Positions 1-10,652 of a stretch of 64,000 nt of DNA are shown piece after piece. A program made the position numbers and the translations under genes. Position 1 is the stretch's first letter; the number at the start of each line of letters is the position of its first letter. This DNA is from Manihot esculenta (lineage: Eukaryota > Streptophyta > Magnoliopsida > Malpighiales > Euphorbiaceae). Below the pieces are notes generated by a model. The model saw nothing but the letters and a program-made list of their open reading frames with translations, made no database searches and was not told the DNA's origin. Location of the stretch: NCBI RefSeq assembly GCF_001659605.2, contig NC_035164.2, forward strand, positions 9,634,994 to 9,698,993. Reading direction: 5' to 3'.

Positions 1-372
1 CCTGTCAACAACAACAAAAATGGAATCAGATCCACGTTGAGTACGTGGAAGACCAAGAACAAAATCCATAGACAAGTCCTCCCAAGGATGTGTTGGAATA
101 GGCAGTGGAGTGTATAAGCCTGTATTCTGTGAATGTCCCTTCTGAGTTTAACAAACTGGGCACTTCTGGACCATCTGACCTGTATCCTTTTTTAATTGTG
201 GCCAGTGAAAACGCTCCTCCAACCCAGTAATAGTCTTGTCACGCCCTCAATGACCACTCAAACCTCCTCCATGGACCTCCCGAATTAGCTTTTCTCGTAA
301 AGAAGATCGAGGGATGCATAACCTGTTCTCCTTAAAAAGAAAGCCATCATGTATCAAGAATCCATCAGCAGG
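1..372 (-). pseudogene. Integrase N-terminal part of element A (broken)
   Basis: Minus-strand translation gives the HHCC zinc-finger region that follows RNase H in Gypsy integrases: a histidine pair in HGGGLSGH, then CPVC, then the linker [16 protein letters not shown] and [17 protein letters not shown], which opens the catalytic core with its first Asp. There is a stop just after GH and another just after CPVC. The remainder of the integrase lies left of the window. Confidence 0.85.
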
Positions 373-1391
373 CTAGTGATTCTGGACTCTATCCCATATA
401 TTAGCAAAGTCATCATCTGTAGCATACAAATCCTTCATGAATTCAAAACCTACAACCTCCTGATTAACTGTAATCAATAGAGTAGCTCTCCTACTCAAAG
501 CATCTGTCACCTTATTACTATGGCCAGCCTTATATTTGATGACATAATGAAAGGCTCCAAAGTAAGCTGCCCATCGAGCATGCATCTTATTCACATGTTT
601 TTTAGTTTTAAAATGGATCAAAGATTGATGATTTGTGTGAATAATAAACTCTCGCCCCATCAGATACTGCTCCCAAGTTTTTAAAGTCCAGAATACTGCA
701 TATAACTCCTGCTCATATGTGGACCACTTTTTCCTAGCTTCATTCAGTTTCTTACTAAAGAAAGTAATAGGCCTTTTAGACTGTGACTACACTCCACTAA
801 TCCCAACTCCACAAGCATCACATTCAACCTCAAACAATTTATCAAAATCGGTTAGAGCAAGAATAGGGGTAGAAGTAAGCTTATCTTTAATCTCTTCAAA
901 GCTATTGTTGGCAGCGTCAGTCCAAGCAAATTTCTGCACTCTCTCTTTCTTCAAGTAATCTATGATAGGGGCAACAATGCTGCTGAAATTTCCGATAAAC
1001 CGTCGATAGAAAGTAGCAAGGCCATGAAAGCTGCAAACTTTAGAAATAGTTTTGGGGATGTGCCAATTCCGTATTGCTTCTACCTTCTTCTTATCAACGT
1101 GTATCCCTTCTGCACTAACAACGAATCCCAAGAATAGAACACGCTTCGTCATGTAAATGCACTTCTTAAGATTAGTAACCAGCTCACTTTCTTGCAAGGC
1201 TGTCATGACTTGACAGAGATGCTGCAAATGTTCTTCTTCGCTGTGACTAAAAACCAAGATGTCATCAAAGTAAACAACCACAAATTTGTGTAAGAAAGGA
1301 TGCAAAACTTGGATCATGAGTCGCATAAAAGTGTTGGGTGCATTCATCAAATCAAAGGGCATAACCAGCCACTCATACAAGCCTTCCTTAG
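373..1391 (-). pseudogene. RT (3' half) and RNase H of element A
   Basis: The minus strand encodes the RT palm motif [10 protein letters not shown] (the catalytic DD is intact), the thumb [12 protein letters not shown] and [12 protein letters not shown], then the RNase H opening [12 protein letters not shown] and, after one in-frame stop near 790, KKLNEARKKWSTYEQELYAV, HTNHQSLIHF and HSNKVTDALSRR. The family's FGLTNAP motif is changed to FDLMNAP. The frame is interrupted at 1387-1391, the TSD of the T0 solo LTR, and picks up again at 3623 in the same gene. Confidence 0.9.
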
Positions 1392-3617
1392 TGTAATGAC
1401 CCGGAAACCGGACCGCTACCGACGCTAGGATCCAGATCGGCATAAGGCCGCCGGGACCCGTAGCAAGCCTAACATGCATCCTGTATACCTGTTAAATCCC
1501 ATACATGATCAAACATATACATGAAATTTTAAACTTTTTTTCTTTCATTTACCAAGCATAACCTGTGCATGCACAAACTCATAAACATAAAACCCTACAT
1601 TGGAGCCCTCATCAAATGCTCTAATGGGGTTACATATCATACATTAAGCTTGGTTTACATAAATCATCATTAAAACATTGCATAGATCATGTGCAAAAGG
1701 GATTAACTTTACATATTAGGGTCAAGCACAACTCTAAACCTCAATATACATCATTACATTACATTACTATACTTTACATTACATTGTCTTTCTCATGTCC
1801 ACAACTAGCTATTACATAATACATGAATTTACTCTTGTTGACATCCTGGTCTACCCCGTACCTGCAAACCTGGGGGGATTAAGGGAATGGGGTGAGCTAC
1901 TAGAGCCCAGTGAGCAGAATAATAAAAACATTATATTAAAAATTCATGCTTTCATGAAATGCATCACATCACAAACAATTCACATTAAGGATGAACTTGT
2001 CACCAATAGCCCTCTACATTTCCAATAGTGCCAGAACATAGAATGGGTCATGGTCTTTCCCTTACATAACATGTCATAACATTCCAATGTGCCAGGGACG
2101 TAGAATCGGTCTTTCTGGACTTTCTCTTACATAGTGCCAGGGATGTAGAATGGGTCTTCCTGGACTTCTGTACCTTATCATCATCATATCATATCATACC
2201 ATACGAGGGCTAATGGATCACTCAAAGTTCATCCACATCAACAACATAATATGCAATGCAACATATTCGTGAATTCTAATGCAAACAACATAATATATCT
2301 CATGGCTTTCATGATGCGTGAATCATGCTAAAACTTTCATTATTTGCTTTGAAACATAAAGAGTCATTCTACTCACCTCAGGCTAGCTCTGAAAAGATAC
2401 TAAAGCAGCTGTCTCACTGCTGGGGTCCCTGGTTCCTCGGGTTCGAACCTACACAAGTGGACTCAAATGAGGGACCAAACATACATGAACATGACCCTAA
2501 AATACTCCCCAAAAACCCCCTAAAACACCTTAAAACAATCATAGAAATCATGAAAAGGAAGGCTGAACAGGGCACTTTCGGCGGCAGGTTCGGCGGCCGA
2601 AAGTCTCTCCAGAGCCGAAAGTCATGAACCTTCGGTGGCACTTTCGGCGGTCGAAGGTTCCTTCAAGATCCGAAACTCGTGCATGTTCGGTGGCACCTTC
2701 GGCGGCCAAAACTCCCTTCCAGAGCCGAAAGTCCACTTTCGGGGGTAGGGTTCGGCAGCCAAAAGTTTGCCTCCACAGGCAGGTTCGGCGGCCGAAAGTC
2801 CTTCGGCTGCCAAACCTGAGTTCTTCCAAAGGGCAGAACTCAGCCTCCTCATTCACATTTTTGCCTCCCAAACCATTCAAACATACATTTAGCTATCCTA
2901 CAACATGCATACACGTACCACCAAGCATCTAGGGGTCTCAAACTATCCTAAACCCCAACACAAATACAAATATCAACTCAAACAACACACATTGTCCATA
3001 ACTCAACATTAACCTAAACATACATATACAACTAACCTAATCATGCATTTCTACCCCATGAATCTTCTTGAAACTTAACCAAAACATGAAAAGAGGTGAG
3101 GATCTACTCTTACCTCTTGAAGATCGAGAGGAGAGGCGATCCAACTCGGAGATGGGAGAGATCTAGCTCTTTGGGTCTCCAAGCTCCAAAAACTCCGTTT
3201 TTAACTCAAAAATCTTCAAAATAAGATGAAAGCCTGTCAAAACTTGAAAGATTTAAAGGAAATCAGCAAAATCAACCATGGGAGGGCATGGACTCACCTC
3301 TGGCCGGAAATGGGGAAGAAACTCGCCTATTTTCGGCCATGGGGCTTCTTATAGGGGCTGGCCAGGCCACCTTCGGAAGCCTAAGGTGCCTCCAAAACTC
3401 ATGCATGTTCGGCGGCCGAACATGAGGTTCGGCGGCCGAACCTGGATTTCCCTCTATGGTCTTTTTCATTCAAAACTCAATTTCTTTCTTACTTAAAACC
3501 ATAAAATACATTAAAACATTTTATAAAAACATGTTTTTACCCTTCTAGAGGTTTCTGACATCCGAGATTCCACCGAACGGTAGGAATTCCGATACCGGAG
3601 TCTAGCCGGGTATTACA
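1392..3617 (-). mobile_element. Solo LTR T0 of the T family
   Basis: A 2226-bp LTR in minus orientation, with ends TGTAATGACC and GTATTACA and no internal coding region. It is flanked by the 5-bp direct repeat CTTAG (1387-1391 and 3618-3622) and splits the RT frame of element A exactly at that repeat. It has the family's TTCGGC(G/C)GCCGAA palindromes in two clusters (about 2577-2815 and 3370-3440) and the tandem block with AGAATGGGTC units (about 2030-2165). It is clearly more diverged from T1-T4 than those copies are from each other. A solo LTR is the usual product of LTR-LTR recombination that deletes the internal region. Confidence 0.95.
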
Positions 3618-4724
3618 CTTAGTCTTGAAGGCTGTCTTCCATTCATCTCCCTCCTTGATCCGAACTTGTTGATAGCCGCTTTTAAGGTCGATTTTAGAGA
3701 AGACTTTAGACCCGGATAGCTGATCCAACATATTATCCAATCATGGAATAGAAAATCGATACTAAACTATAATTTTGTTGATGGCCTTGCTATCCACGCA
3801 CATTCTCCAAGTCCCATCTTTCTTTGGAACTAATAGGGCAGGTACTCCGCAGGGGCTAATGCTCTCCTGAATATGCCTCTTCTTTAGTAATTCTTCAACC
3901 TGTTCTTGGAGGATTTCACTCTCCTTTGGACTCATCTTGTAATGATACAGATTCGGTAATTTTGATCCAGGAATGAGATCAATCTGATGTTGGATATCCC
4001 ACAGAGGTGGAAGCTTGGATGATTCCTCCACTATCTTAGGAAATTCCTTCAACAGCTCTTTGATGGGTGGTGGTAAAGATGGTGCATCCTCCATTGTACC
4101 TTTTGCTCTCACCAATAAAGCCAGTGTACCTCCAGATTTCTCAACTGCGCCTGATAGCCTCTGCACTCCCGTGGAAACAACAACAACATTCTTCCCTTCC
4201 ACTTTAGAATGTTTCGCAGAACCGGAAGGCAAGATAGTAATCTTCTTTTGATTCCACGTGAACATGTATGAATTCTCCTTCCCCCTATGCAAAGCATCAA
4301 CATCGAACTGCCAAGGGCGACCTAGCAAAATTCCACAGCAATCCATATCCACAACATCACAATTGATAGGTTCAGTATAAGATTTACCGATCGAGATAGG
4401 TACGCTGTAGATTCTGTTGACCTCAATTGTTGGACCTTTCTTAATCCATCCGACTTTGTATGGCGAAGGGTGCGGCCGTGTAGGCAACTGCAATTTCTCC
4501 ACCAATTGCTTAGCTATCAGATTCTCACAACTGCAGCTATCTATAATTAGCCTGCAAATTGCCTCTTCTACTCGATGCTTTGCTTGGAAAATCTTCCTCC
4601 TTTGCGTCTGATCCTCATATTTTGTTGAGCATAAGATTTTCTTCACCACATAGGTGACCTCTCTATCTTCCAAACCAGCAATAGATCCATCATCGTCATC
4701 CACTTCCTCGTCAGTTTCAGCCAC
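3618..4724 (-). pseudogene. Protease and RT (5' half) of element A
   Basis: The minus strand encodes a retropepsin-like region with IDSCSCENLIA, where the canonical D-S/T-G triad reads D-S-C, so the active-site glycine is lost. It then reads VDMDCCGILLGRPWQFD and the RT start: KMSPKESEILQEQVEELL, PCGVPALLVPKKDGTWRMCVD, a stop near 3770, then [21 protein letters not shown] and EWKTAFKTK. The RT sequence stops at the TSD and continues left of T0. The arrangement fits a Gypsy pol with protease fused to RT. Confidence 0.88.
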
Positions 4725-5757
4725 CTGCTCAACTACATTAACCTATCGACGATTAGTGTTAACTCTTCTACGTTCTAAAAAATTATTTGATCGATGACCA
4801 GGTTGCCTGCAGCGGTAACATGTCTCCCGTTGGCTTCTGACAAGGATTGGTTCTGCCTCCTTTGTCTACTATAGTGGTGATTGCCTTTCCTTTACTATCT
4901 CTCCTTTCTTCCATAGTATTATGAGGATTGCCATAATTTACAACCTTAGAAGGTTGCCCGTCGTAATTGCCTCTATACTACTGCGTCCGTGTCGAACCAG
5001 AATTTCTGTAATTGAAATTTCGGTTGTACTACTGACGTGGCTGTCAATCAACACGCTCTTCTGCCCTTTTTTCCATTTCAATAGCGTCTACCAAGGTGAA
5101 AATCGCAACTACTCCCATCATACAATGAATTTCGTGATTCAGGCCCCTCTGATAATGAGCAACCTACTGGGCTTCGTTCTCACAGTTTTTCACACCTCGC
5201 CTGTAACCGCAAAAACCTTCTCGGTATATTCATCCACCCTTCGGTTCCCCTGTACACAGTCATGATACCGGTTATACAAAACTTGAGCATGATCGCTAGG
5301 CAAGAACTGTTGTTCAATCATCTGCTTCATCAAGACCCAGTTTCGTATGGGTTCCAGCCTCCTTTGATATCATTCATTTTGAATCGAATTCCACTAGGCT
5401 GCTACACCCCTTTTTAACTAATAGGCCACAATCGGAACCTTACGATCCTCTTCCATGTTCATAACTTCAAAAAAATATTCAATCTCTACCAGCCAATCAA
5501 GAATAGATTCCACATCCAACGAACTAAAAAATTTTTGAAGGTCTATCTTGATCTTGTAACCTTCCTGATAATTCTGTTGGGGATTTGCAAGCACAAGATT
5601 GACGACCACAGGATTGGCGACTGGTTGGGGGTGTGCGGTGGCGGGTTGGTGGATTCCCTACTGCAGGGTCAGCTGTCTGATCATCTCCCTCAATTCTGTC
5701 AAAGATGCCTCAATCGCAGTAAGTCGCGCCTCTTGGTTATCTGCCATGGTCGAACTT
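4725..5757 (-). pseudogene. gag of element A, with zinc knuckle, broken
   Basis: The minus strand starts with MADNQEARLTAIEASL (ATG near 5748) shortly after the primer site, followed by the stop-interrupted capsid region (DVESILDWLVEIEYFFEVMNMEEDRKVPI near 5418-5560). Near 4790-4830 it encodes CYRCRQPGHRSN, the start of a CX2CX4HX4C nucleocapsid knuckle. Multiple stops and shifts separate these pieces. Position between primer site and protease supports gag. Confidence 0.75.
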
Positions 5758-5758
5758 T

Positions 5759-5770
5759 GCTCTGATACCA
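5759..5770 (-). other. Primer binding site of element A (tRNA-iMet type)
   Basis: The minus-strand sequence TGGTATCAGAGC is the standard complement of the plant initiator tRNA-Met 3' end. It lies 3 bp inside the predicted LTR end, on the side expected for a minus-strand element. Confidence 0.85.
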
Positions 5771-5773
5771 ATA

Positions 5774-6196
5774 TGATAAAGGACTATTTAGAATCCGTCA
5801 GGAGTTTTAACCAATATCGTTTGGTTAAGACGAAATAGGAGAAAAGATAGGCTAGAAGACGAAAAGTCTTATTGAAATTTCTCAAAAATTGAAAAGTGAG
5901 TTTCTAATAGCCAAGGGAGGCTATTTATAATAGAAACAAAACCCTAATATGCAAAATTATGAAAATACCCAAAATATCCAAAAAAATAATTAAAATGCAA
6001 AATTGACCCCCTAAATGATGAAATTTTCATATCGAACTTTGTGACCGGCCTGTGGTCCTCGTCACACTTTTGAAAGTCGTGTTTCTCGAAATTTACTTTC
6101 CGAAAAGCTATCATAGGTCTTTATCGGATGTCGGCAGCAAAAGTTAGGGCCGTCCAAGTCTACCGTAAAGTCTAAGGCTAGTTGCTCCATGTCACA
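5774..6196 (-). repeat. 5' LTR of element A
   Basis: Predicted from the primer site on one side and the hAT reading frame on the other: about 423 bp, with minus-strand ends TGTGACATGG and TTTATCA. The partner LTR lies outside the window, so neither the ends nor the TSD can be verified. Confidence 0.65.
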
Positions 6197-6860
6197 ATGA
6201 TGAGAGAATGATTGAAATGGGCAGACAAATGAGGCTAAAGTTTAACAAATATTGAGGTTTATTAAATAAGATGAATGTGATATTGTTTATTACAATTGTC
6301 CTGGACCCTGGATACAAATTGAATTATATTAAAGCCAAATACATTATCTATTATTTTGAAACTGAGGCTAAGCTCTTGGTTGAAAGAGTGGTGAATGCTT
6401 TAAAAGAGATGTTGAATGAATATATGAGAGATTGCGATCAAGCATGTACAAGTAGAAGTGGTTCTGGTAAGAATATTCAAGTTGAAAATTATAATGATGC
6501 AATGATGGAAGAAGAAGAGATTGATAATTATTTTGTTCAAATGGAGGAACAAAAATTGGCTTCCCGATCTAAGATAGATAGGTATTTGGAAGAACTTCCT
6601 GAGATAGATTTTGATATTTTATTATAATGGAAGGTAAATTCAGTGAGATATCTAGTATTATCTAAGGTAGCTAGAGATGTTTTGGTTATTCAATATTCGA
6701 CTGTAGCTTCTAAGTCTGCAATCAATATTAGAGAAGGATATTGGATCAGTTTAGGAGTTCTTTGCTTTCGACTACTGCAGAGGTTCTAATTTGCTGCAAG
6801 ATTAGTTAAGAAGTCAAACTAAATCAATCCAACTTGAAAGACCATTGAAGAGCTTGAAGG
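6197..6860 (+). pseudogene. hAT transposase C-terminal pseudogene
   Basis: The translation reads MGRQMRLKFNKY, stop, GLLNKMNVILFITIVLDPGYKLNYI, IDRYLEELPEIDFDILL, stop, WKVNSVRYLVLSKVARDVLVI and STVASKSAIN. This matches hAT (Ac/RICESLEEPER-like) transposases: the LDPRYKL block and then the hAT dimerisation domain (WW..N..RYP.LS..ARD.L.IP.STVASE.AFS). Several stops and a frameshift after 6750 kill it. Weak similarity to the family's end (LICC..WLRS..KSIQL) runs to about 6860. The N-terminal part is missing because element A starts at 6196. DNA-binding and catalytic regions are not present here. Confidence 0.82.
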
Positions 6861-7828
6861 CTGGGAATTAGGTATAATTATTTTATTAAATAAATTGTAA
6901 GCTCTTAATTATCCAATATTTATGAAACTTTTCATTTCAGTTTACTTTATTTCTTTTATAATAAATTTCAGAAATCACTCAAGATTCTTAAGTTACGGAG
7001 ATGATAATTTTATGAACTAGGGTGGACTGCTAGATATTGTAAGTTATAAGATTACTTGAATATATATATATATATATATATATACTTGCAATTAATTAAA
7101 AATATCCATTTACTAATTTATTTTTTGCATTAAATTGAAGGTGTCACATGGAGAGAGGATTGAAACTTATTTGGCTGAAGCTGGTTTCTTATAAAAAAAT
7201 ATTTCCACAAAGCTTATGAAAGATTTAATGTGGAGTTTTTAGTTTTTTTGTGTTTGTTGAATGTAACATTAATGAAGACTTTGTATTTTGTTTATTTACT
7301 TAGTATTACTATATATTTTAGATGCAAGTACTATATGACAATATGGATCTTTGATATTATTTTATATTTTATATTTTATATTTTAATGTTAGATTTGGTA
7401 ATTTGATATAATTAATATTTTTTTTGAAATGAGATATAATTAATATTAATAATATTATTACTATATGACACTATAAATATTTGATATTATTTATATTTTA
7501 ATGTGAAATTTATTAGTTTGATATAATTAATATTAATATTATATATATTAATATTAGAAATATTTAATTATTTTAATAAAATAAAATTATTATATGAACC
7601 AAGAATTAGAAATGAAACCGAACTGAAATTAGAATTCAAAAAAAATCGAAAACAACACCGAATCGAAATAAAAAACATAAAAAATTATATTAGAACAAAA
7701 AATATAAAGAATCGTATCGAAATCAAACTGAGTTTTGATTTCGATTTCAAAAATATCAAAAATTGAAGTTTGTTCCAGTTCGATCCGTATAAAGAAATGT
7801 TTCAGGAACCAAAACCCCACACCCCCTA
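6861..7828 (+). mobile_element. AT-rich 3' untranslated end of the hAT element, with terminus
   Basis: No gene is visible. The stretch 7590-7828 is rich in ACCGAA/ATCGAA words, a pattern common in subterminal regions of plant hAT elements. It ends in CCCCACACCCCCTA, whose complement TAGGGGGTGTGGGG resembles hAT terminal inverted repeats. The expected 8-bp target duplication would start at 7829 (ATGCCATT), but the other end is outside the window, so this is unverified. Confidence 0.5.
7061..7084. repeat. (TA)12 microsatellite
   Basis: Uninterrupted TA dinucleotide run within the AT-rich hAT tail. Confidence 0.95.
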
Positions 7829-8000
7829 ATGCCATTAACAAATGATGAGCCCATCTATATTCTTCCACGCTGCTAAAAAATGAAGTCGCAGTTATCAATT
7901 ACTTTTGCTATTATACATCGTAAATGATCTATTTAGTTTTGTTATTGTACACTGTAAATATCTATCTTCTACTTTTAAATGGTTTTTAATTTTTTAAATT

Positions 8001-8295
8001 GGGTAAATTGTAATTTAGTCCCTCTGGTTTGGTGAAAAATAACCTTTCGTCCATCTGTTTTAAAAAACCTTTAATTTAGTCACTGTGATTTTTAAAAATT
8101 ATGCGTTTAGTCCCTTATTTTCAGTTAAATCACTGTTAGTTTTAGTTAAAAGACTAAAATATCAATTCTTTCTCCTTCTCCTTCCTCTTTCTCCTCTTCT
8201 TCTTCTTCTTCTCATTCCCAATCTCCTTCTTCTTCTTCTTCTCTTTTCTGATCTCCTTCTTCTTCTTCTTCTTCTTCTTCTTCTTCTTCTTCTTC
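8001..8295 (+). repeat. Left terminal inverted repeat of the Pack-MULE, with CTT-rich tract
   Basis: Positions 8001-8175 match the reverse complement of 19803-19978 at roughly 80-85% by eye. From 8176 to 8295 both ends carry a pyrimidine/purine tract (CTT here, GAA on the right) with shared CTCC/GATC interruptions, so the inverted repeat is about 290 bp in total. Slippage in the tract explains unequal lengths. Confidence 0.88.
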
Positions 8296-9158
8296 ACTTG
8301 GAATGTCACATATGGAACCCTCTCTCCTTTGGGAAAACCACAGCAAGTGATTCTCATCAACGATCAATTTCCAGGGCCTGTCATAAACTCCACAAGCAAC
8401 AACAATGTTGTCGTCAATCTTTTCAATAATCTTGACGAGCCTTTTCTCTTGACATGGTATAATCTTTGGTTTCCTATTTTGTTTTTTCAGCATAGAATTT
8501 GGGATGTTTATATCTTGATTGAATTTTTTGTAGGAGCGGCATCCAACAGAGGAAGAATTATTGGCAGGAGGGTGTGCTTGGAACCAACTACCCAATTCCC
8601 CCTGGAACTAACCACACTTATCATTTTCAAGTCAAGGACCAAATTGGGAGCTTTCTTTACTACCCAAGCACATCAATTCACAAAGCAAATGGTGCATTTG
8701 GTGGCCTTCATATCAATAGTCGTTTGCTCATTCCTGTCCCTTATGATGCTCCTGAGGATGACTTCACTGTTATTGTTAAAATCGGTGAGATTGTGATAGA
8801 ACCCATTGTCCTCAACATGACTTTCAGAAATTTTGTGGAAATCATCTTTAAGAATCATGAGGAAGCCATGCAATCATGGCATTTAGATGGGTATTCGTTT
8901 TTCACAGCCGCATAAGTATACATATTTCAATTGATGAATGCCCATAATCGACTGGTAAATATAACTAACGAATTCAAGTGATCAACAGACTGGAGCCTGG
9001 AACATGGGCACCTGAAAAGAGGAAGCACTACAATCTTCTCGACGCAGTTAGCAGGACAACAGTGCAAGTATTTCCAAAATCATGGGCAGCAATCTTCTTG
9101 ACATTTGACAACGCTGGAATGTGGAACTTAAGATCTGAATTGTGGGAGAGGACTTACC
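8293..9158 (+). pseudogene. SKU5-similar (SKS) multicopper-oxidase-like gene fragment captured by the MULE
   Basis: Exon 1 (about 8293-8456) encodes TWNVTYGTLSPLGKPQQVIL and FPGPVINSTSNNN to DEPFLLTW. A 77-bp GT-AG intron (8457-8533) follows; exon 2 encodes GIQQRKNYWQEGVLGTNYPI, FQVKDQIGSFLYYPSTSIHK, then jumps from EDDFTVI to MTFRNFVEIIFKNHEEAMQS and WHLDGYSFF. A second intron (about 8916-8988) precedes LEPGTWAPEKRKHYNLLDAV to WERTYL. In SKS proteins (SKU5/NTP303 type, cell-wall-associated oxidase homologues lacking most copper ligands) several hundred residues, including the whole second cupredoxin domain, lie between those two exon-2 blocks. The signal peptide is missing too. The frame resumes after T1 at 19668-19690 (GQQLYERS) and then meets the right TIR. 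No function is expected. Confidence 0.88.
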
Positions 9159-9333
9159 TGTAATACCCGGCTAGACTCCGGTATCGGAATTCCTACCGTC
9201 CGGTGGAATCTCGGATGTCGGAAGCCTCTAGTAGGGTAGAATCATGTTTTCATAAAATGTTTTAAGGTATTTCATGGTTTTAAGTAAAATGGAAATGAGT
9301 TTTTGTATGAAAACAACCTTGAAGGAAAACTCA

Positions 9334-9500
9334 GGTTCGGCCGCCGAACCTCAAGTTCGGCCGCCGAACATGCGTGCCTTCGGGAGCGCCTTTAGGCCCC
9401 CGAAAGCATAAGTGAGGAAAGTCCAGGTTCGGCCGCCGAACCTCAAGTTCGGCCGCCGAACATGGCATGCATGCGGAGGCACGTTCGGCCCCCGAACGTG
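9334..9500. promoter_or_regulatory. Promoter-proximal cluster of TTCGGCCGCCGAA palindromes
   Basis: Four exact copies of the 13-bp near-palindrome TTCGGCCGCCGAA and a variant CGTTCGGCCCCCGAACG lie just upstream of the TATA box at 9514. Each exact copy contains GCCGCC, the core of the GCC box bound by plant ERF proteins. The presence in all T copies and in the sister family U suggests selection or ongoing unit amplification. Binding is inferred, not shown. Confidence 0.6.
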
Positions 9501-9513
9501 GCCTGGCCAGCCA

Positions 9514-9522
9514 CTATAAAAG
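9514..9522 (+). promoter_or_regulatory. TATA box of the T1 5' LTR promoter
   Basis: CTATAAAAG in the context CCACTATAAAAGGGTCCC. The same block is conserved at the matching place in the other T LTRs (for example near 17766 in the 3' LTR, and in reverse near 41560, 44820, 52460 and 58940). Transcription would start about 30 bp downstream. Confidence 0.75.
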
Positions 9523-10050
9523 GGTCCCTTAGCCGAAAACGGGCGAGCTTTTTCCCCATTTCCGGCCAAGGTGAGTTCTCCGCCACCCCTCACCGATCTT
9601 GAGTCTTTTCCTTCAGATCTTTCGAGTTTTTCACAAGTTTTGACTTTGTTTTGAAGATTTTTGAGTTTTAAGCAAGTTTTGGAGCTTTGAGGTTCAAGAA
9701 CCCAAAAATCTCCCACCTCCGAGTTTAGGACGTCTCTCTCTCTATCTTCAAGAGGTAAGAGCCGATCTTAAGCTCATTTCATGTTTAAAGTAAGTTTTAT
9801 GCAAGATCTATGGGGTAGAATGCATGTTTAGCTCATGGTTAGGTTTATGGGTTTTATTTGTGTTTTTGGACAATGTGAGTTGCTTGTGTGTTGTAGTTGG
9901 GGTTTTTGATGGTTTGATGCCCCTAGGAACTTGTATGTTTGCTTGTGTATGATTGAGGAATGTTGTAGAATAGGATTATGCATGTTGGATGAGATAGGAG
10001 GCATAAATTCATAGGGGAGCTGAGTTTCTGCCATTCTGGGAGAAACCAGG

Positions 10051-10236
10051 TTCGGCAGCCGAAGGAACTTTCGGCCGCCGAACATGCTTGTGGAGGCAGC
10101 CTTCGGCTGCCGAAGCTTGCCCCCGAAAGGAGACTTTCGTCTCTGTCTGGGAGTTTCGGCCGCCGAAGGTGCAGCCAAACCTGCCTGACTTTCGGCTCTG
10201 GAGGGACTTTCGGCCGCCGAACCTGCCGCCGAAAGT
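10051..10236. repeat. Second palindrome cluster in the T1 5' LTR
   Basis: Three exact TTCGGCCGCCGAA units plus variants (TTCGGCAGCCGAA, CTTCGGCTGCCGAAG, GCCGCCGAAAG) spaced by 20-50 bp, downstream of the TATA box and so inside the predicted transcript. In RNA they could fold into GC-rich hairpins. Unit number varies between copies. Confidence 0.85.
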
Positions 10237-10652
10237 GCCCTGTCCAGCCCTTTCTTGCATGTTTTTCTATGATTATTCCATGATGTTTTAGGGGGTTTTT
10301 GGGGAATAGTTTAGAGTTATGTTCACGTATGTTTGGTCCCTCATTTGAGTCCACCTGTGTAGGTTCGGACCCGAGGAACCGAGGACCCCAGCAGTGAGTC
10401 TGTTGCCCCAGTGTCTGGGTCAGAGCTATCCAGAGGTGAGTGGAATAAACCTTTACGTTTAAAGTAAATAAATTTCAAAGTTTTGAGCATTGTTCATGCA
10501 TCATGAATGCCATGTGATGAATTAGGTTGCTTGCATTAGAATTCACGAATATGTTGCATTGCACATTTTGATGTTGATGTGGATGAATGTTGAATGATCC
10601 ATAGCCCTCGATCTATGATATGACGATATGATATGTACGGTACGGAAAGTAA

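Larger units (their letters stand above)
1..6196 (-). mobile_element. Ty3/Gypsy element A, decayed, 3' end outside the window
   Basis: Read on the minus strand, the order from right to left is 5' LTR (5774-6196), primer binding site, gag with a zinc knuckle, protease, reverse transcriptase, RNase H and the start of integrase, running off the window at position 1. This order (integrase after RNase H) marks Ty3/Gypsy. The frame has several stops and shifts, so the copy is dead. A T-family solo LTR (1392-3617) splits the RT. The 5' LTR abuts a hAT transposase reading frame at 6197, so A probably inserted in that transposon. I did not assign a clade; the protease and linker style resembles chromoviruses but the C-terminus is not visible. 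Confidence 0.9.

Noticed and set aside
8085..8429. Leu-rich (plus) and Lys/Glu-rich (minus) open frames
   Set aside because: They are translations of the CTT/GAA tract in the MULE terminal inverted repeat.
8293..9158. A functional SKS or laccase-like host gene
   Set aside because: It lacks the start, signal peptide and whole middle of the protein, is bounded by transposon TIRs, and is cut by T1.
9351..10354. Many overlapping small open frames rich in SAAEP, RRPK and FGGRT, in every T and U LTR (also 2325-3496, 17603-18606, 31023-32027, 36325-36870, 40671-41729, 43797-44986, 51575-52632, 58049-60280)
   Set aside because: They occur on both strands and in several frames of the same DNA and are direct translations of the TTCGGCCGCCGAA palindromes. 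They are non-coding LTR sequence.
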